Shown here one piece after another: positions 50,866 through 57,719 of a stretch of 57,719 bases of DNA. Within the stretch, counting starts at the first letter, position 1, and each line of letters starts with the position of its first letter. Below the pieces are notes generated by a model. The model did no database searches, was not told the origin of the DNA, and saw nothing but the letters and a program-made list of their open reading frames with translations. The stretch is from Bernardetia sp. (GTDB lineage Bacteria > Bacteroidota > Bacteroidia > Cytophagales > Bernardetiaceae), in NCBI RefSeq assembly GCF_020630935.1, contig NZ_JAHDIG010000027.1, positions 1 through 57,719 of the forward strand, given 5' to 3'. The translations under genes and the position numbers were made by a program.

Positions 50866-51450
50866 TTATTGGTAATGTTCTTTTAAATAGGCTTCAATTT
50901 TTTTAGTAGCTAAATGATAAGATGCCTTCAATGCACCGACAGATGTATCTACTATCTGTGAAATATCTTCATACTTCATCTCATCAAAATATTTCATATT
51001 GAAGACCAAACGCTGTTTGTCTGGCAGAGTCAAAAGTGCTTTTTGAAGAGCTTGCTGTACTTCTTCTCCAGAAAACTGTTCATCACTTTCTAAATTTCTC
51101 ATTAGTTCTTCAGAAGTTTCATTCATCTGAAGTCCATATTTTTTCTTTTTTCGTTCTAAAAAACGCAGTGTTTCGTTGGTCGCAATTCTATAAATCCAAG
51201 TATAGAGTTTAGATTCATTTTTAAATTTGTCGATGTTTTTCCACACCTTAACAAAAGTTTCTTGCAACAAATCATCTGTATCGTCTGCACTGATCACCAT
51301 TTTTCTAATATGTGAATAAATGGCTCGCCTGTGTAGGCGCATAATTCCATCAAAGGCAATCGTACGCTGCTTAGAGTTTGTGTTCGGATTTTGTAACTGC
51401 TCAATCCAAATCTGTTCCTGTTCTGCTTGATATGGAATCGTTTCTGACAA
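50866..51450 (-). CDS. ECF-type RNA polymerase sigma factor
   Basis: 194 residues. Sigma region 2 has AIYSHIRKMVISADDTDDLL and QETFVKVWKNIDKFKNESKL, TWIYRIATNETLRFLERKKK; region 4 has LLTLPDKQRLVFNMKYFDEM, KYEDISQIVDTSVGALKASY, HLATKKIEAYL. This is the SigW-like ECF group common in Bacteroidota. It heads the sigma, anti-sigma, Spy-like set and probably governs an envelope-stress response, including its own operon. Divergent from the membrane protein at 51726, which could also be a target. Confidence 0.92.
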   Translation of the reverse strand: MSETIPYQAEQEQIWIEQLQNPNTNSKQRTIAFDGIMRLHRRAIYSHIRKMVISADDTDDLLQETFVKVWKNIDKFKNESKLYTWIYRIATNETLRFLERKKKKYGLQMNETSEELMRNLESDEQFSGEEVQQALQKALLTLPDKQRLVFNMKYFDEMKYEDISQIVDTSVGALKASYHLATKKIEAYLKEHYQ

Positions 51451-51725
51451 AGAAAAAAGTTAAGTTAGTTATTAATAATTAATGGTTTTGTCTATTAGAC
51501 ACAAGTTTTTAAGAAAGGTTTAATTTGATGTCAAAAAAAGTATAAAAAGGCAGAAAAAATGTTTTTAGAGTAGGTTTTGAATGCCTATTTGTTAGTAATA
51601 ATCAAAGTTAAAGTTAGATTTTTTTAAACAAAGGTGTTCTGAAAGTGTTATATAAGCAAGAATTTCAACTAACAGAGTTCATTTTTTTACAACTCAATTT
51701 TTTTAACTAAAACCTATTTTTTATT

Positions 51726-52373
51726 ATGGCAGAGATTAAAATTAAAAAGAAAACCCCAATTGTTCCTTGGATATTAGGACTTATTTTACTCGCAGCAGTA
51801 CTTGGAGGTGTTTATTTTGCATTTCAAGTAGATGATATTTACGAGAAAAATAATGATAATGTGGCTATGGCAGATGAATTGCCAGACAATGAAATTACCC
51901 CAGTAGATGATGCAACAGTAGTAGGAACAGAACTTATTCCTTTAGAAGTAAATACTTTTGTGGCTTTTGCAAACGAAGAAAATGGTTATGAAGAAGACGC
52001 AGAAATGGGTGTTCACCACGAATATACAGGTAAATCGCTTCGTTATATGGGAGATGCTATTGTAGCGCTTGCAGAGCAGAAAGGAATGACAGATGAAATC
52101 AATGCAAAAGCATTACACAGTGATTTGGATGCAGCAGCAGATGATATTCAAAAAAACTGGAAGGAAACTGACCATGCAGACCATATTAGAGCAGCTTTTT
52201 TGAAAGTAAGCACAGCTTTAAATAAATTAGCTTATACATCTAATGACACAAATTTAAAGAAGGAAGCTAGAGATATTGACCCAAATACATTGACTTTAAA
52301 TCAGAAGTCTGATGTTAAGGAGTTTATTGACAAGACTGCAATGGTAATGCAGAAAATTGCTATGGAAGAATAG
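51726..52373 (+). CDS. Membrane-anchored hypothetical protein, 215 aa
   Basis: Basic N-terminus, one helix at about 13-32 (VPWILGLILLAAVLGGVYFA), then an acidic periplasmic part rich in helix (LRYMGDAIVALAEQKGMTDE, INAKALHSDLDAAADDIQKN, HADHIRAAFLKVSTALNKLA). A Glu/Asp-rich linker separates helix and domain. No family recognised. It is followed 68 bases later by the PRC-barrel gene, so both may be co-expressed. Confidence 0.65.
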   Translation: MAEIKIKKKTPIVPWILGLILLAAVLGGVYFAFQVDDIYEKNNDNVAMADELPDNEITPVDDATVVGTELIPLEVNTFVAFANEENGYEEDAEMGVHHEYTGKSLRYMGDAIVALAEQKGMTDEINAKALHSDLDAAADDIQKNWKETDHADHIRAAFLKVSTALNKLAYTSNDTNLKKEARDIDPNTLTLNQKSDVKEFIDKTAMVMQKIAMEE

Positions 52374-52440
52374 AAGGTTTTTTGAAAAATAAATTACCAA
52401 AACCATTTATCTCATTTTTTAAACTTTATTTTTAATTATT

Positions 52441-52965
52441 ATGGCAGACAAAACAGATAATACAGTAGATTTCTATGATGAAATCACTTTAGAAAGATTA
52501 GAAGACCTTAGTGGTTATGAAATAGCTGACGGCTACGATAATGTAGTAGGTTGGAAAGTAATAGCTGATAAAGAGTTTAGAGTAGGAAAAGTAAGAGGAT
52601 TAATAGCTTCAAAAGAGCTAGGAAGAATCTTATATTTAGATGTTGCAGTAGATGAAAGTCTTCGCAAAGCAGGAGGTGTACATAAACACATCGTTGTTCC
52701 CATCGGACTTGTTAAACTCAAAGAAGATTTAGAAATCGTACAGATAGACTCTATTGATGCAGATGCTTTCATTGACTATCCACATTATGATGGTTCAGAT
52801 ATTGATGTCGACTACGAACGCCTTATACATGAATATTACGAAAAACATTCAAAGGTAGAATTACAACCTTATGTTGGGCGTGAAGCAGCAGATTATAGCG
52901 AGGCTACTAAATATGATAACAAAACCATGTACGGTAGTAGATTCCTAAGAGGTGCAGAATTCTAG
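52441..52965 (+). CDS. PRC-barrel domain protein
   Basis: 174 residues. Residues about 25-110 form the PRC barrel (VVGWKVIADKEFRVGKVRGL, IASKELGRILYLDVAVDESL, HKHIVVPIGLVKLKEDLEIV). The remainder is acidic and Tyr-rich (EADAFI-type stretch IDADAFIDYPHYDG, then YERLIHEYYEKH). PRC-barrel proteins act as stress- or assembly-linked adaptors; some are RimM-like, many are photosynthesis-unrelated stress proteins, as presumably here. Ends with a good terminator. Confidence 0.85.
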   Translation: MADKTDNTVDFYDEITLERLEDLSGYEIADGYDNVVGWKVIADKEFRVGKVRGLIASKELGRILYLDVAVDESLRKAGGVHKHIVVPIGLVKLKEDLEIVQIDSIDADAFIDYPHYDGSDIDVDYERLIHEYYEKHSKVELQPYVGREAADYSEATKYDNKTMYGSRFLRGAEF

Positions 52966-52994
52966 GAAGTGTAAAAAACTTATTGTACAGATAC

Positions 52995-53032
52995 AAAAAA
53001 CCTTGTTTCAGAAAAATGAAATAAGGTTTTTT
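52995..53032 (+). terminator. Terminator of the PRC-barrel gene
   Basis: AAAAAACCTTGTTTCA (52995-53010) pairs with TGAAATAAGGTTTTTT (53017-53032) over 16 bp with one G-U; a T-tract follows. Confidence 0.85.
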
Positions 53033-53053
53033 TTGTGCAAATAACTTTGTACT

Positions 53054-53995
53054 TTGCGTAAAAAAAGCGTTTTGGAAAATCTACTCCTTATTTTTATTTG
53101 TCTGGTTCTAGGATTTGTTTTAAAACAGATTCCTTCCTTTCCAAAAGATTCCTACAAAGGAATAAATACTTACATTATTTGGGTGGCTTTGCCTTGCTTG
53201 GCTCTAGTTTATATTCCAAAGTTGGAGTTTTCCTTATCACTCATTTGGCTAGCTGCAATGGCTTGGGTAGTTTTTGGGTTAAGCATTCTGTTCTTTAGAG
53301 GACTTTCAACGTTATTTGGTTGGAATAGACAAATTGAAGGTTCTTTGGTATTGGCGTGTGGACTTTGTAATACTTCTTTTGTTGGTTTCCCCTTACTAGA
53401 ATTTTTATATAATTCACAAGAACCTTTACAATACGCTATTGTATGTGACCAAGCTGGTTCATTTTTGGTGGTGGCAACAGTTGGTGTTATTGTGGCGATG
53501 AACTATGCTGGAGAAAAATCTTCATCAAAAATAATTTTAAAAAAACTCTTTTATTTCCCTCCTTTTATAGCTTTTTTGGTAGCTCTACTATTGATTCCAT
53601 TTGAAGGAGTAGAACATATTAGCACAACATTGGAAGCAGTTTTGAAAACCCTAGCACAGCCACTTGTTGTTCTAGCTATTTTTTCTGTTGGGCTTCAAAT
53701 AGAGTTTAATAAAGAAAACTTTAGTTTAATAAATCCTTTCTTTTTTGGCTTGCTTTACAAACTTTTTGTAGCTCCTTTAGCTATTTATGGTTTGTATTTG
53801 ATTGTTTTTACAGAAAAAAATATGGCTTTCGACGTTGGGGTTTTAGAAGCTGCTATGGCTCCTATGGTAACAGGCGTTTTGCTTGCACAAGAATATGACC
53901 TCAATCCAAAATTAGGAGGCTTTTTGTTAGCGATTGGTATTCCAGTTTCTATTGGAAGTGTTTATTTATGGTTTTTATTTTTGAATAGTATTTAG
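53054..53995 (+). CDS. AEC-family (auxin efflux carrier-type) transporter
   Basis: 313 residues, about ten helices. GCNTSF-type motif reads CGLCNTSFVGFPLLEFLY; further features are AIVCDQAGSFLVVATVGVIV, LAQPLVVLAIFSVGLQIEFN and AAMAPMVTGVLLAQEYDLNP. These carriers move carboxylates or small metabolites. The start is taken as the TTG at 53054, just after an in-frame stop (53042), because no ATG occurs before the first helix; a TTG six codons later is the alternative. Ten bases separate its stop from the convergent paralogue gene. Confidence 0.88.
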   Translation: MRKKSVLENLLLIFICLVLGFVLKQIPSFPKDSYKGINTYIIWVALPCLALVYIPKLEFSLSLIWLAAMAWVVFGLSILFFRGLSTLFGWNRQIEGSLVLACGLCNTSFVGFPLLEFLYNSQEPLQYAIVCDQAGSFLVVATVGVIVAMNYAGEKSSSKIILKKLFYFPPFIAFLVALLLIPFEGVEHISTTLEAVLKTLAQPLVVLAIFSVGLQIEFNKENFSLINPFFFGLLYKLFVAPLAIYGLYLIVFTEKNMAFDVGVLEAAMAPMVTGVLLAQEYDLNPKLGGFLLAIGIPVSIGSVYLWFLFLNSI

Positions 53996-54005
53996 AAAGG
54001 GTAAG

Positions 54006-54521
54006 CTAATTTAAGAGCTTCATTATTTCATTTTTTAGGAAGCTGAAAAAATTGAGAAAGCTAGACTTTATCCAAATCAAAATTATATATATAAAAGGAG
54101 CAAAAATACCTAGAGATAGAAGTGTCCCAAAATTAATATTATGGTCAAGCAAATAGATAAAATAAATACATCCAAAGGCAGACCCAACAAATGCAAAAAC
54201 ATCAAACGATAATGTGTTTTCTTCTGTCGTTTCTGTTTTCCTTGTTGCAGCTACTGAATGAGTTTTAATTTTTTCAAAATCTTCTTCTTTTTGGGAAACT
54301 ACGATGTTTTGAGTTTGGGGTAGTTCTTTCAGCGTTTCATTCTGTCCACAGTGCGATTTACCAATATATTCCCAAGAGCTTAATAAAAATACAGATTTAC
54401 AGCTTGCACAAATCACCACCTCATTATTTGCTGCGATAGCATCAAGAGAAATTGGGTCTATACGATTTTCAGATAAAAAATCAGCGTGTTTTATTTTTTC
54501 CAGTCTATGTATATGCAACAT
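54006..54521 (-). CDS. RING-like zinc-knuckle, two-TM protein, short copy 3
   Basis: 171 residues, related to the two proteins at 19.7-21.5 kb. The knuckle is conserved (FLSENRIDPISLDAIAANNE, VVICASCKSVFLLSSWEYIG, HCGQNETLKEL) with its single probable zinc site, and two membrane helices follow (FVGSAFGCIYFIYLLDHNIN and LLSLGIFAPFIYIILIWIKS). The C-terminal PH-like domain of the other two is missing: the protein ends about 15 residues after the second helix. No downstream fragment of that domain was seen. Whether the missing part reflects truncation or subfunctionalisation is unknown. Confidence 0.72.
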   Translation of the reverse strand: MLHIHRLEKIKHADFLSENRIDPISLDAIAANNEVVICASCKSVFLLSSWEYIGKSHCGQNETLKELPQTQNIVVSQKEEDFEKIKTHSVAATRKTETTEENTLSFDVFAFVGSAFGCIYFIYLLDHNINFGTLLSLGIFAPFIYIILIWIKSSFLNFFSFLKNEIMKLLN

Positions 54522-55013
54522 TGAATTATGATTGTGAGATGGTTTGACAATAGGTACGAGCTTTGATAAAAATAGGATTTACATTTCTACAAAGAAACTC
54601 TGAAGTTGTTTAAGAATGAAAAAATAACCGTCGTTGAGGCTCAAAATGCAGCACTCAACGAGGATAAACTTCCCTAAACGACGGTTCTAAACCTCGTTTA
54701 CGGTTGAGAAAATACATTAGCTTCGCTCACTTTCAGGTCTTAAACAACTTTTCTAAGCATAAGTATTTACACCAAAATAAAAATTAAACTACACCTAAAA
54801 ATTGCATTGGTACTGGTCTGACCTAATTGGAATAAGGTCAGTTTCGTAGAGCAAACCGATAAAATAAGGGCAAAACTATTACTAGCCGAATAGATTTAGG
54901 TTGTATAGATTTGCTAGGTTTTTGTGTGTAGTTTTATTTTGTAAATATGTTTTAAAAAAAGTTGCTTATTTTGTGGCATCTTTTGTTTTATAAATTGAAC
55001 CTAATCTAAGTGT
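54522..55013. other. 492-base intergenic region with a palindromic element
   Basis: No gene is visible. It holds the complex inverted-repeat element at 54603-54750, a small CTGACC/GGTCAG inverted repeat (54818-54823 with 54836-54841), and AT-rich sequence before the nucleosidase start. Promoters of two divergent genes must lie here. Confidence 0.6.
54603..54750. repeat. 148-bp palindromic element with 13-bp terminal inverted repeats
   Basis: AAGTTGTTTAAGA (54603-54615) and TCTTAAACAACTT (54738-54750) are perfect inverted ends. Inside, AACCGTCGTT (54626-54635) pairs with AACGACGGTT (54677-54686), or CGTTGAG (from 54632) with CTCAACG (to 54659), so two folds compete. The 14-mer AACCGTCGTTGAGG recurs after purH (18583), and TTAGCTTCGCT (54717-54727) is the core of another dispersed repeat. 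No target duplication was seen. Confidence 0.65.
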
Positions 55014-55958
55014 ATGAATAAGTTATCTCAAATAGCTTTTGTGTTTTTATGTAGTTTTTTCAGTCTGATTTGTTTCTTTGGAGTAGCACAAACAGCATCC
55101 GATATTGAAAAAAATGCAGATGAAGGAAAGAAAAATGAACTCTCTGCTCGCCAAAGACAAGAACTTAAAAATCCGAATCGTAAACCTTTTACAGCAGTGA
55201 TTGGAGCTATGCAAGTAGAGGTAGATTTATTTAAACTCAAAGTGCATCCCAAAAGAGATACCGTTATTATGGGAGTTACTTTTACAGTAGGCAAGATGCG
55301 TACTCGTGATGTAGTGGTGGTAAAATCGGGTATCGGAAAAGTAAATTCTGCTATGACAGCTGCCCTTTTATTAGAACATTTTAATCCAACAGAAGTAATT
55401 TTTACTGGAATTGCTGGAGGAATAGATGCAGAATTATTACCTGGGGATATTGTAGTAGGCGAACGAGCAGCCCAACACGATTTCGGACAACTTACCACCG
55501 AGGGCATAACTGTTTGGAAAACCTTTGACTACGACGAGACTTCAAACCCACTATTTTTTCCTTGTGATTCCTTACTCATAGCAAAAACACAAGAAGCAGG
55601 CGATAAAGCAAGAATAAAATTTATCAGAACCTACGATGCCAAGCGAAAACCAACCATCAACACAGGGACAATCGTTACAGGAGATGTTTTTGTAGCCTCT
55701 ACACAATTCAAAAACCGTTTGGAGAAAGAATTTGAAGCCAAAGCCGTAGAAATGGAAGGAGGAGCAGTGGCTCAAGTGTGTTATCAGCAAGGAGTGCCTT
55801 TTGTAATTATCAGAAGTATTAGCGATACAGCCGATGAAAATGCAGCCAAACTCTATAAAAAATTTCTCAAAGTAGCATCATTTAATGCAGCACACTTAGT
55901 AAGTGAACTTATTTTTCTACTTGAAAAAGAAAACAAGAAGATAAACAAAACAGAATAG
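55014..55958 (+). CDS. Exported MTA/SAH nucleosidase-like protein
   Basis: 314 residues with a signal peptide (FVFLCSFFSLICFFGVAQ) before the nucleosidase domain, which begins near residue 60. Catalytic residues of 5'-methylthioadenosine/S-adenosylhomocysteine nucleosidase are kept: VIGAMQVEVDLF (Glu), VVVVKSGIGKVNSAMTAA, FTGIAGGIDAELLPGDIVVG, AVEMEGGAVAQVC (Glu) and IIRSISDTADENA (Asp). The enzyme cleaves the adenine-ribose bond; cytoplasmic MTAN is usual. Export would place it in the periplasm. A linker rich in Lys/Asn joins the two parts. An alternative family member could be a nucleoside hydrolase-like phosphorylase of the same fold. Confidence 0.88.
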   Translation: MNKLSQIAFVFLCSFFSLICFFGVAQTASDIEKNADEGKKNELSARQRQELKNPNRKPFTAVIGAMQVEVDLFKLKVHPKRDTVIMGVTFTVGKMRTRDVVVVKSGIGKVNSAMTAALLLEHFNPTEVIFTGIAGGIDAELLPGDIVVGERAAQHDFGQLTTEGITVWKTFDYDETSNPLFFPCDSLLIAKTQEAGDKARIKFIRTYDAKRKPTINTGTIVTGDVFVASTQFKNRLEKEFEAKAVEMEGGAVAQVCYQQGVPFVIIRSISDTADENAAKLYKKFLKVASFNAAHLVSELIFLLEKENKKINKTE

Positions 55959-56037
55959 TAATAAAAGGATGATAAAGATAATTTGATTAAATTGCTCGCT
56001 CATAATTTAATTATTCTATCACAAACTCAAATTTACA

Positions 56038-56463
56038 ATGAAAAAAATGGCTATGTTGGCTTTAGCAGCTTCAATGATGTTTGCTTGTCAGTCTGAAAAA
56101 AAGGAGAATGTAGAAGAAACTCCAAATGAAGAAATCGAACTTTTAGCAGAGGAAACCCTCGTAGATGAAACTTCACAAACTACTGAAGAGACCTCACAGG
56201 AAGAAATATATACTGTTCGTGGACAGCTTGTAAGTATGACAGAAGCCGATGAGACAGGTCAAGTAACAGTAACTCTAAATCATGAAGCTATCCCAGACGT
56301 AATGATGGCGATGCAAATGGATTTTAAAGCTGATGCTGCCGTTGTAGCAGAACTTGCAGCAGAAGATAAAGGTACTTTTGAAATAACTAAAACTGAAGAA
56401 GGATTTCTCATAAAAAGTGCAACCAAACTGCCAGCCGAAACGGAGCTTACATTGAAAAAATAA
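56038..56463 (+). CDS. Hypothetical lipoprotein, 141 aa
   Basis: Lipoprotein signal MKKMAMLALAASMMFACQS with Cys 17. An acidic, Glu/Thr-rich spacer (residues 18-60) precedes a small domain (IYTVRGQLVSMTEADETGQV, TVTLNHEAIPDVMMAMQMDF) that resembles the copper-binding CusF/Cus-like or OB-type fold: a beta-barrel with Met-rich MMAMQMDF motif. Function is not certain; a Cu or other metal-binding role is a suggestion only. Ends at a bidirectional terminator. Confidence 0.7.
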   Translation: MKKMAMLALAASMMFACQSEKKENVEETPNEEIELLAEETLVDETSQTTEETSQEEIYTVRGQLVSMTEADETGQVTVTLNHEAIPDVMMAMQMDFKADAAVVAELAAEDKGTFEITKTEEGFLIKSATKLPAETELTLKK

Positions 56464-56475
56464 TTGCTACAACAT

Positions 56476-56505
56476 AAATCCTATGGTTTTTATATCATAG
56501 GATTT
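56476..56505. terminator. Bidirectional terminator at two convergent stops
   Basis: AAATCCTATG (56476-56485) and CATAGGATTT (56496-56505) form a 10-bp stem followed by T's. The end overlaps the stop region of the minus-strand acetyltransferase gene at 56490. Confidence 0.8.
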
Positions 56506-57035
56506 TTTATTTCATACAAAACACAAGTTTCTAGTCTTTTATCGTCTTTCAAAGCTGGATGTTTAAAATCCTTTACATGCTGCATTCCAATTTTTTCCAT
56601 CACACGAATAGATTTTTGATTAATTTTTGGAGCAACGGATTTTATAGCATCTAAACCTTTTTCCTCAAAGGCAAATTCTAAGCATCGTTTTGCACCTTCA
56701 CTTGCATAGCCTTTTCCCCAGTATTTTTTATCTAATCGCCAGCCAATATCTACGCAAGGCGTAAAATCTGCTTCAAAATTTTGTTCTGCTATGCCAATAA
56801 AGCCAATAAACTCATTTGTTTCTAGCTCATCCACAGCGAAATAACAAAAACCATATTTCTCAAACTGGCTTGTCATTTTTTCTATCAAGGCTTCAGTTTG
56901 CTCTAAAGAAGGTAAGAATGGAAAAAACTCCATGACTTCTTTATCAGAATTGAGCTTGAAAAGTTTTTCTGTATCAGAGGGAAGCCAATTTCTAAAACCT
57001 AATCTTTTAGATGTAAAAATATATTTGTTATTCAA
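56490..57035 (-). CDS. GNAT-family N-acetyltransferase (RimJ/RimL-like)
   Basis: 181 residues. FTSKRLGFRNWLPSDTEKLF is the N-terminal motif, FCYFAVDELETNEFIGFIGI the central strand, VDIGWRLDKKYWGKGYASEG the acetyl-CoA pyrophosphate loop region (with Q/R-x-x-G-x-G/A-type spacing), then AKRCLEFAFEEKG and NQKSIRVMEKIGMQHVKDFK. It transfers an acetyl group from acetyl-CoA to a small amine or protein N-terminus; the acceptor is unknown. Convergent with the lipoprotein gene. Confidence 0.9.
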   Translation of the reverse strand: MNNKYIFTSKRLGFRNWLPSDTEKLFKLNSDKEVMEFFPFLPSLEQTEALIEKMTSQFEKYGFCYFAVDELETNEFIGFIGIAEQNFEADFTPCVDIGWRLDKKYWGKGYASEGAKRCLEFAFEEKGLDAIKSVAPKINQKSIRVMEKIGMQHVKDFKHPALKDDKRLETCVLYEIKNPMI

Positions 57036-57079
57036 AGTAAAGTGGTTTTTTGTGAAACTCTATTTTGGTTAATTTTGCA

Positions 57080-57100
57080 CTTGTAGCTCATTCTTTAGAA
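57080..57100. repeat. Direct repeat CTTGTAGCTCATTCTTTAGA flank 1 of ferredoxin gene
   Basis: The 21-base string at 57080-57100 matches 57530-57550 at 18 of 21 positions and is followed by AATCAGCGTAGCTAAT (57110-57125), a variant of the dispersed TTAGCTTCGCTGA repeat. The pair brackets the ferredoxin gene. Confidence 0.5.
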
Positions 57101-57171
57101 TTACGAAGTAATCAGCGTAGCTAATGAGAAACATAAAAGAAAAAGTATATCAAGACAAAAGTAAAAATAAA

Positions 57172-57522
57172 ATGGCATTAAAAATTACAGATGCATGTAT
57201 AAATTGTGGAGCTTGTCAGATAGAATGCCCTAATAACGCAATTTATGAAGGAGCGCAAAATTGGTCGTTTGCAGAGGGAACAAATTTAAAGCAAGTAGAA
57301 ACCGAAGACGGAGAAATTTTGGATGCTCATAAGGAAAATGAGCCTTTAGATGATTTTATTTATTATATCGTAGCTGATAAGTGTACAGAATGCAAAGGTT
57401 TTCATGACGAACCTCAATGCGCTTTTGTTTGTCCAGCAGATTGTTGTGTGCCAGATGAAAACTTTCCAGAAACCGAAGAAGAATTACTATTGAAAAAGGC
57501 GTGGTTACACGAGGATAAATAA
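57172..57522 (+). CDS. 2[4Fe-4S] ferredoxin
   Basis: 116 residues from the ATG at 57172 (MALKITDACINCGACQ). An N-terminal cluster motif Cys-x2-Cys-x2-Cys-x3-Cys lies in CINCGACQIECPN and a second set of cysteines near CTECKGFHDEPQCAFVCPAD, the arrangement of the bacterial 4Fe-4S ferredoxin family with an extra loop. It carries electrons between oxidoreductases. The frame is open 16 codons upstream (ATG at 57124), but that segment lies in repeat DNA, so the 57172 start is preferred. Confidence 0.9.
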   Translation: MALKITDACINCGACQIECPNNAIYEGAQNWSFAEGTNLKQVETEDGEILDAHKENEPLDDFIYYIVADKCTECKGFHDEPQCAFVCPADCCVPDENFPETEEELLLKKAWLHEDK

Positions 57523-57529
57523 TTTGCTC

Positions 57530-57581
57530 CTTGTAGCTTACTCTTTAGAGTGAGAAAATTGTATGTTAGACTTCAGTCTAA
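57530..57581. repeat. Palindromes after the ferredoxin gene
   Basis: CTTACTCT-TT-AGAGTGAG (57537-57554, allowing one G-U) and TTAGACT-TC-AGTCTAA (57566-57581) follow the ferredoxin stop, and the first overlaps the direct repeat at 57530-57550. They are compact two-base-loop palindromes that may act as terminator. Confidence 0.5.
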
Positions 57582-57640
57582 TTCAAAATATGAGCAAGAC
57601 AACTTGTATATTTTTTTATCATCCCTAATTTATAAATTCT

Positions 57641-57719
57641 ATGAAATATGTTCTGTTCATAATTTTAATTTTAGGCTTCTCCTATCTGTTGCTTATGATG
57701 AAAACATTGATTAAGATTC
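57641..57719 (+). CDS. Start of a possible membrane protein, 3' partial
   Basis: An ATG at 57641 opens a frame to the window end: MKYVLFIILILGFSYLLLMM then Lys/Thr/Leu. It is a hydrophobic N-terminus (signal peptide or helix), too short to assign. It might be a small hypothetical or the start of a secreted protein. Confidence 0.4.
   Translation, partial: MKYVLFIILILGFSYLLLMMKTLIKI

Noticed and set aside
1-57719. CRISPR arrays, complete prophages, conjugative genes or insertion sequences with transposase
   Set aside because: None seen; no regular spaced repeats and no transposase, integrase or phage structural gene.

Overview
The window is AT-rich DNA from a Bacteroidota chromosome, most likely a gliding member of the Cytophagales close to Bernardetia/Flexibacter (inference from protein style). 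The support is long LptD and DUF3857 envelope proteins, a fused alpha/beta 2-oxoacid dehydrogenase E1, FIST and SpoIIE-type signalling proteins, PAS/GAF proteins with QEEEMR coiled coils, near-absence of Shine-Dalgarno sequences, and many short secreted proteins ending their signal peptides in AQ or SQ. No rRNA, tRNA, CRISPR array, phage or complete insertion sequence was seen. Most of it reads as ordinary chromosome with short operons and many single genes separated by strong hairpin terminators.

Layout. 1-7 kb: 3' part of a DUF4139 protein, a membrane protein, an intergenic block of GTTGC..GCAAC palindromes, LptD, and a DUF4846 protein. 6.8-10 kb: a FIST sensor followed by a coiled-coil SpoIIE phosphatase and a GH25 lysozyme-like enzyme. 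10-14.8 kb: an EamA transporter, grpE-dnaJ, and two secreted hypotheticals. 14.8-19.7 kb: a dicarboxylate/glutamate symporter, a QueD/PTPS protein, purH and rfbD. 19.7-21.5 kb: two tandem paralogues combining a RING-like zinc knuckle, two membrane helices and a C-terminal PH-like domain; a third, shorter paralogue is at 54 kb. 21.7-28 kb: hydrolase, peptidoglycan amidase, DinB, PARG-like macrodomain protein, LMW-PTP-like protein and secreted proteins. 28-39 kb: a large multi-PAS membrane sensor with no output domain, FAD oxidoreductase, hydrolase, CBS protein, DUF3857 protein, flavodoxin-fold oxidoreductase, Crp-type regulator and AIM24-like protein. 39-45.5 kb: ffh, four small uncharacterised genes and the fused E1. 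45.9-46.8 kb: a GDSL/SGNH lipoprotein gene broken by a 143-bp MITE-like element. 46.8-57.7 kb: a metallophosphoesterase-mltG pair, an ECF sigma/anti-sigma/Spy-like set divergent from a membrane protein and a PRC-barrel protein, an AEC transporter, a secreted MTA/SAH nucleosidase-like protein, a GNAT acetyltransferase and a 4Fe-4S ferredoxin.

The most striking local structure is the MITE-like insertion at 46132-46274. It has 18-bp perfect terminal inverted repeats and a 9-bp target duplication, and removing it with one duplication copy restores one continuous GDSL reading frame. Next come the RING-like/2TM/PH-like protein family, the exported nucleosidase, the FIST-SpoIIE pair, and several families of dispersed intergenic palindromes (TTAGCTTCGCTGA, GTTGCGCTGCAAC, ACAGGGTT, AACCGTCGTTGAGG, AGACCCT). 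I did not find a clearly complete new defence or biosynthetic system.
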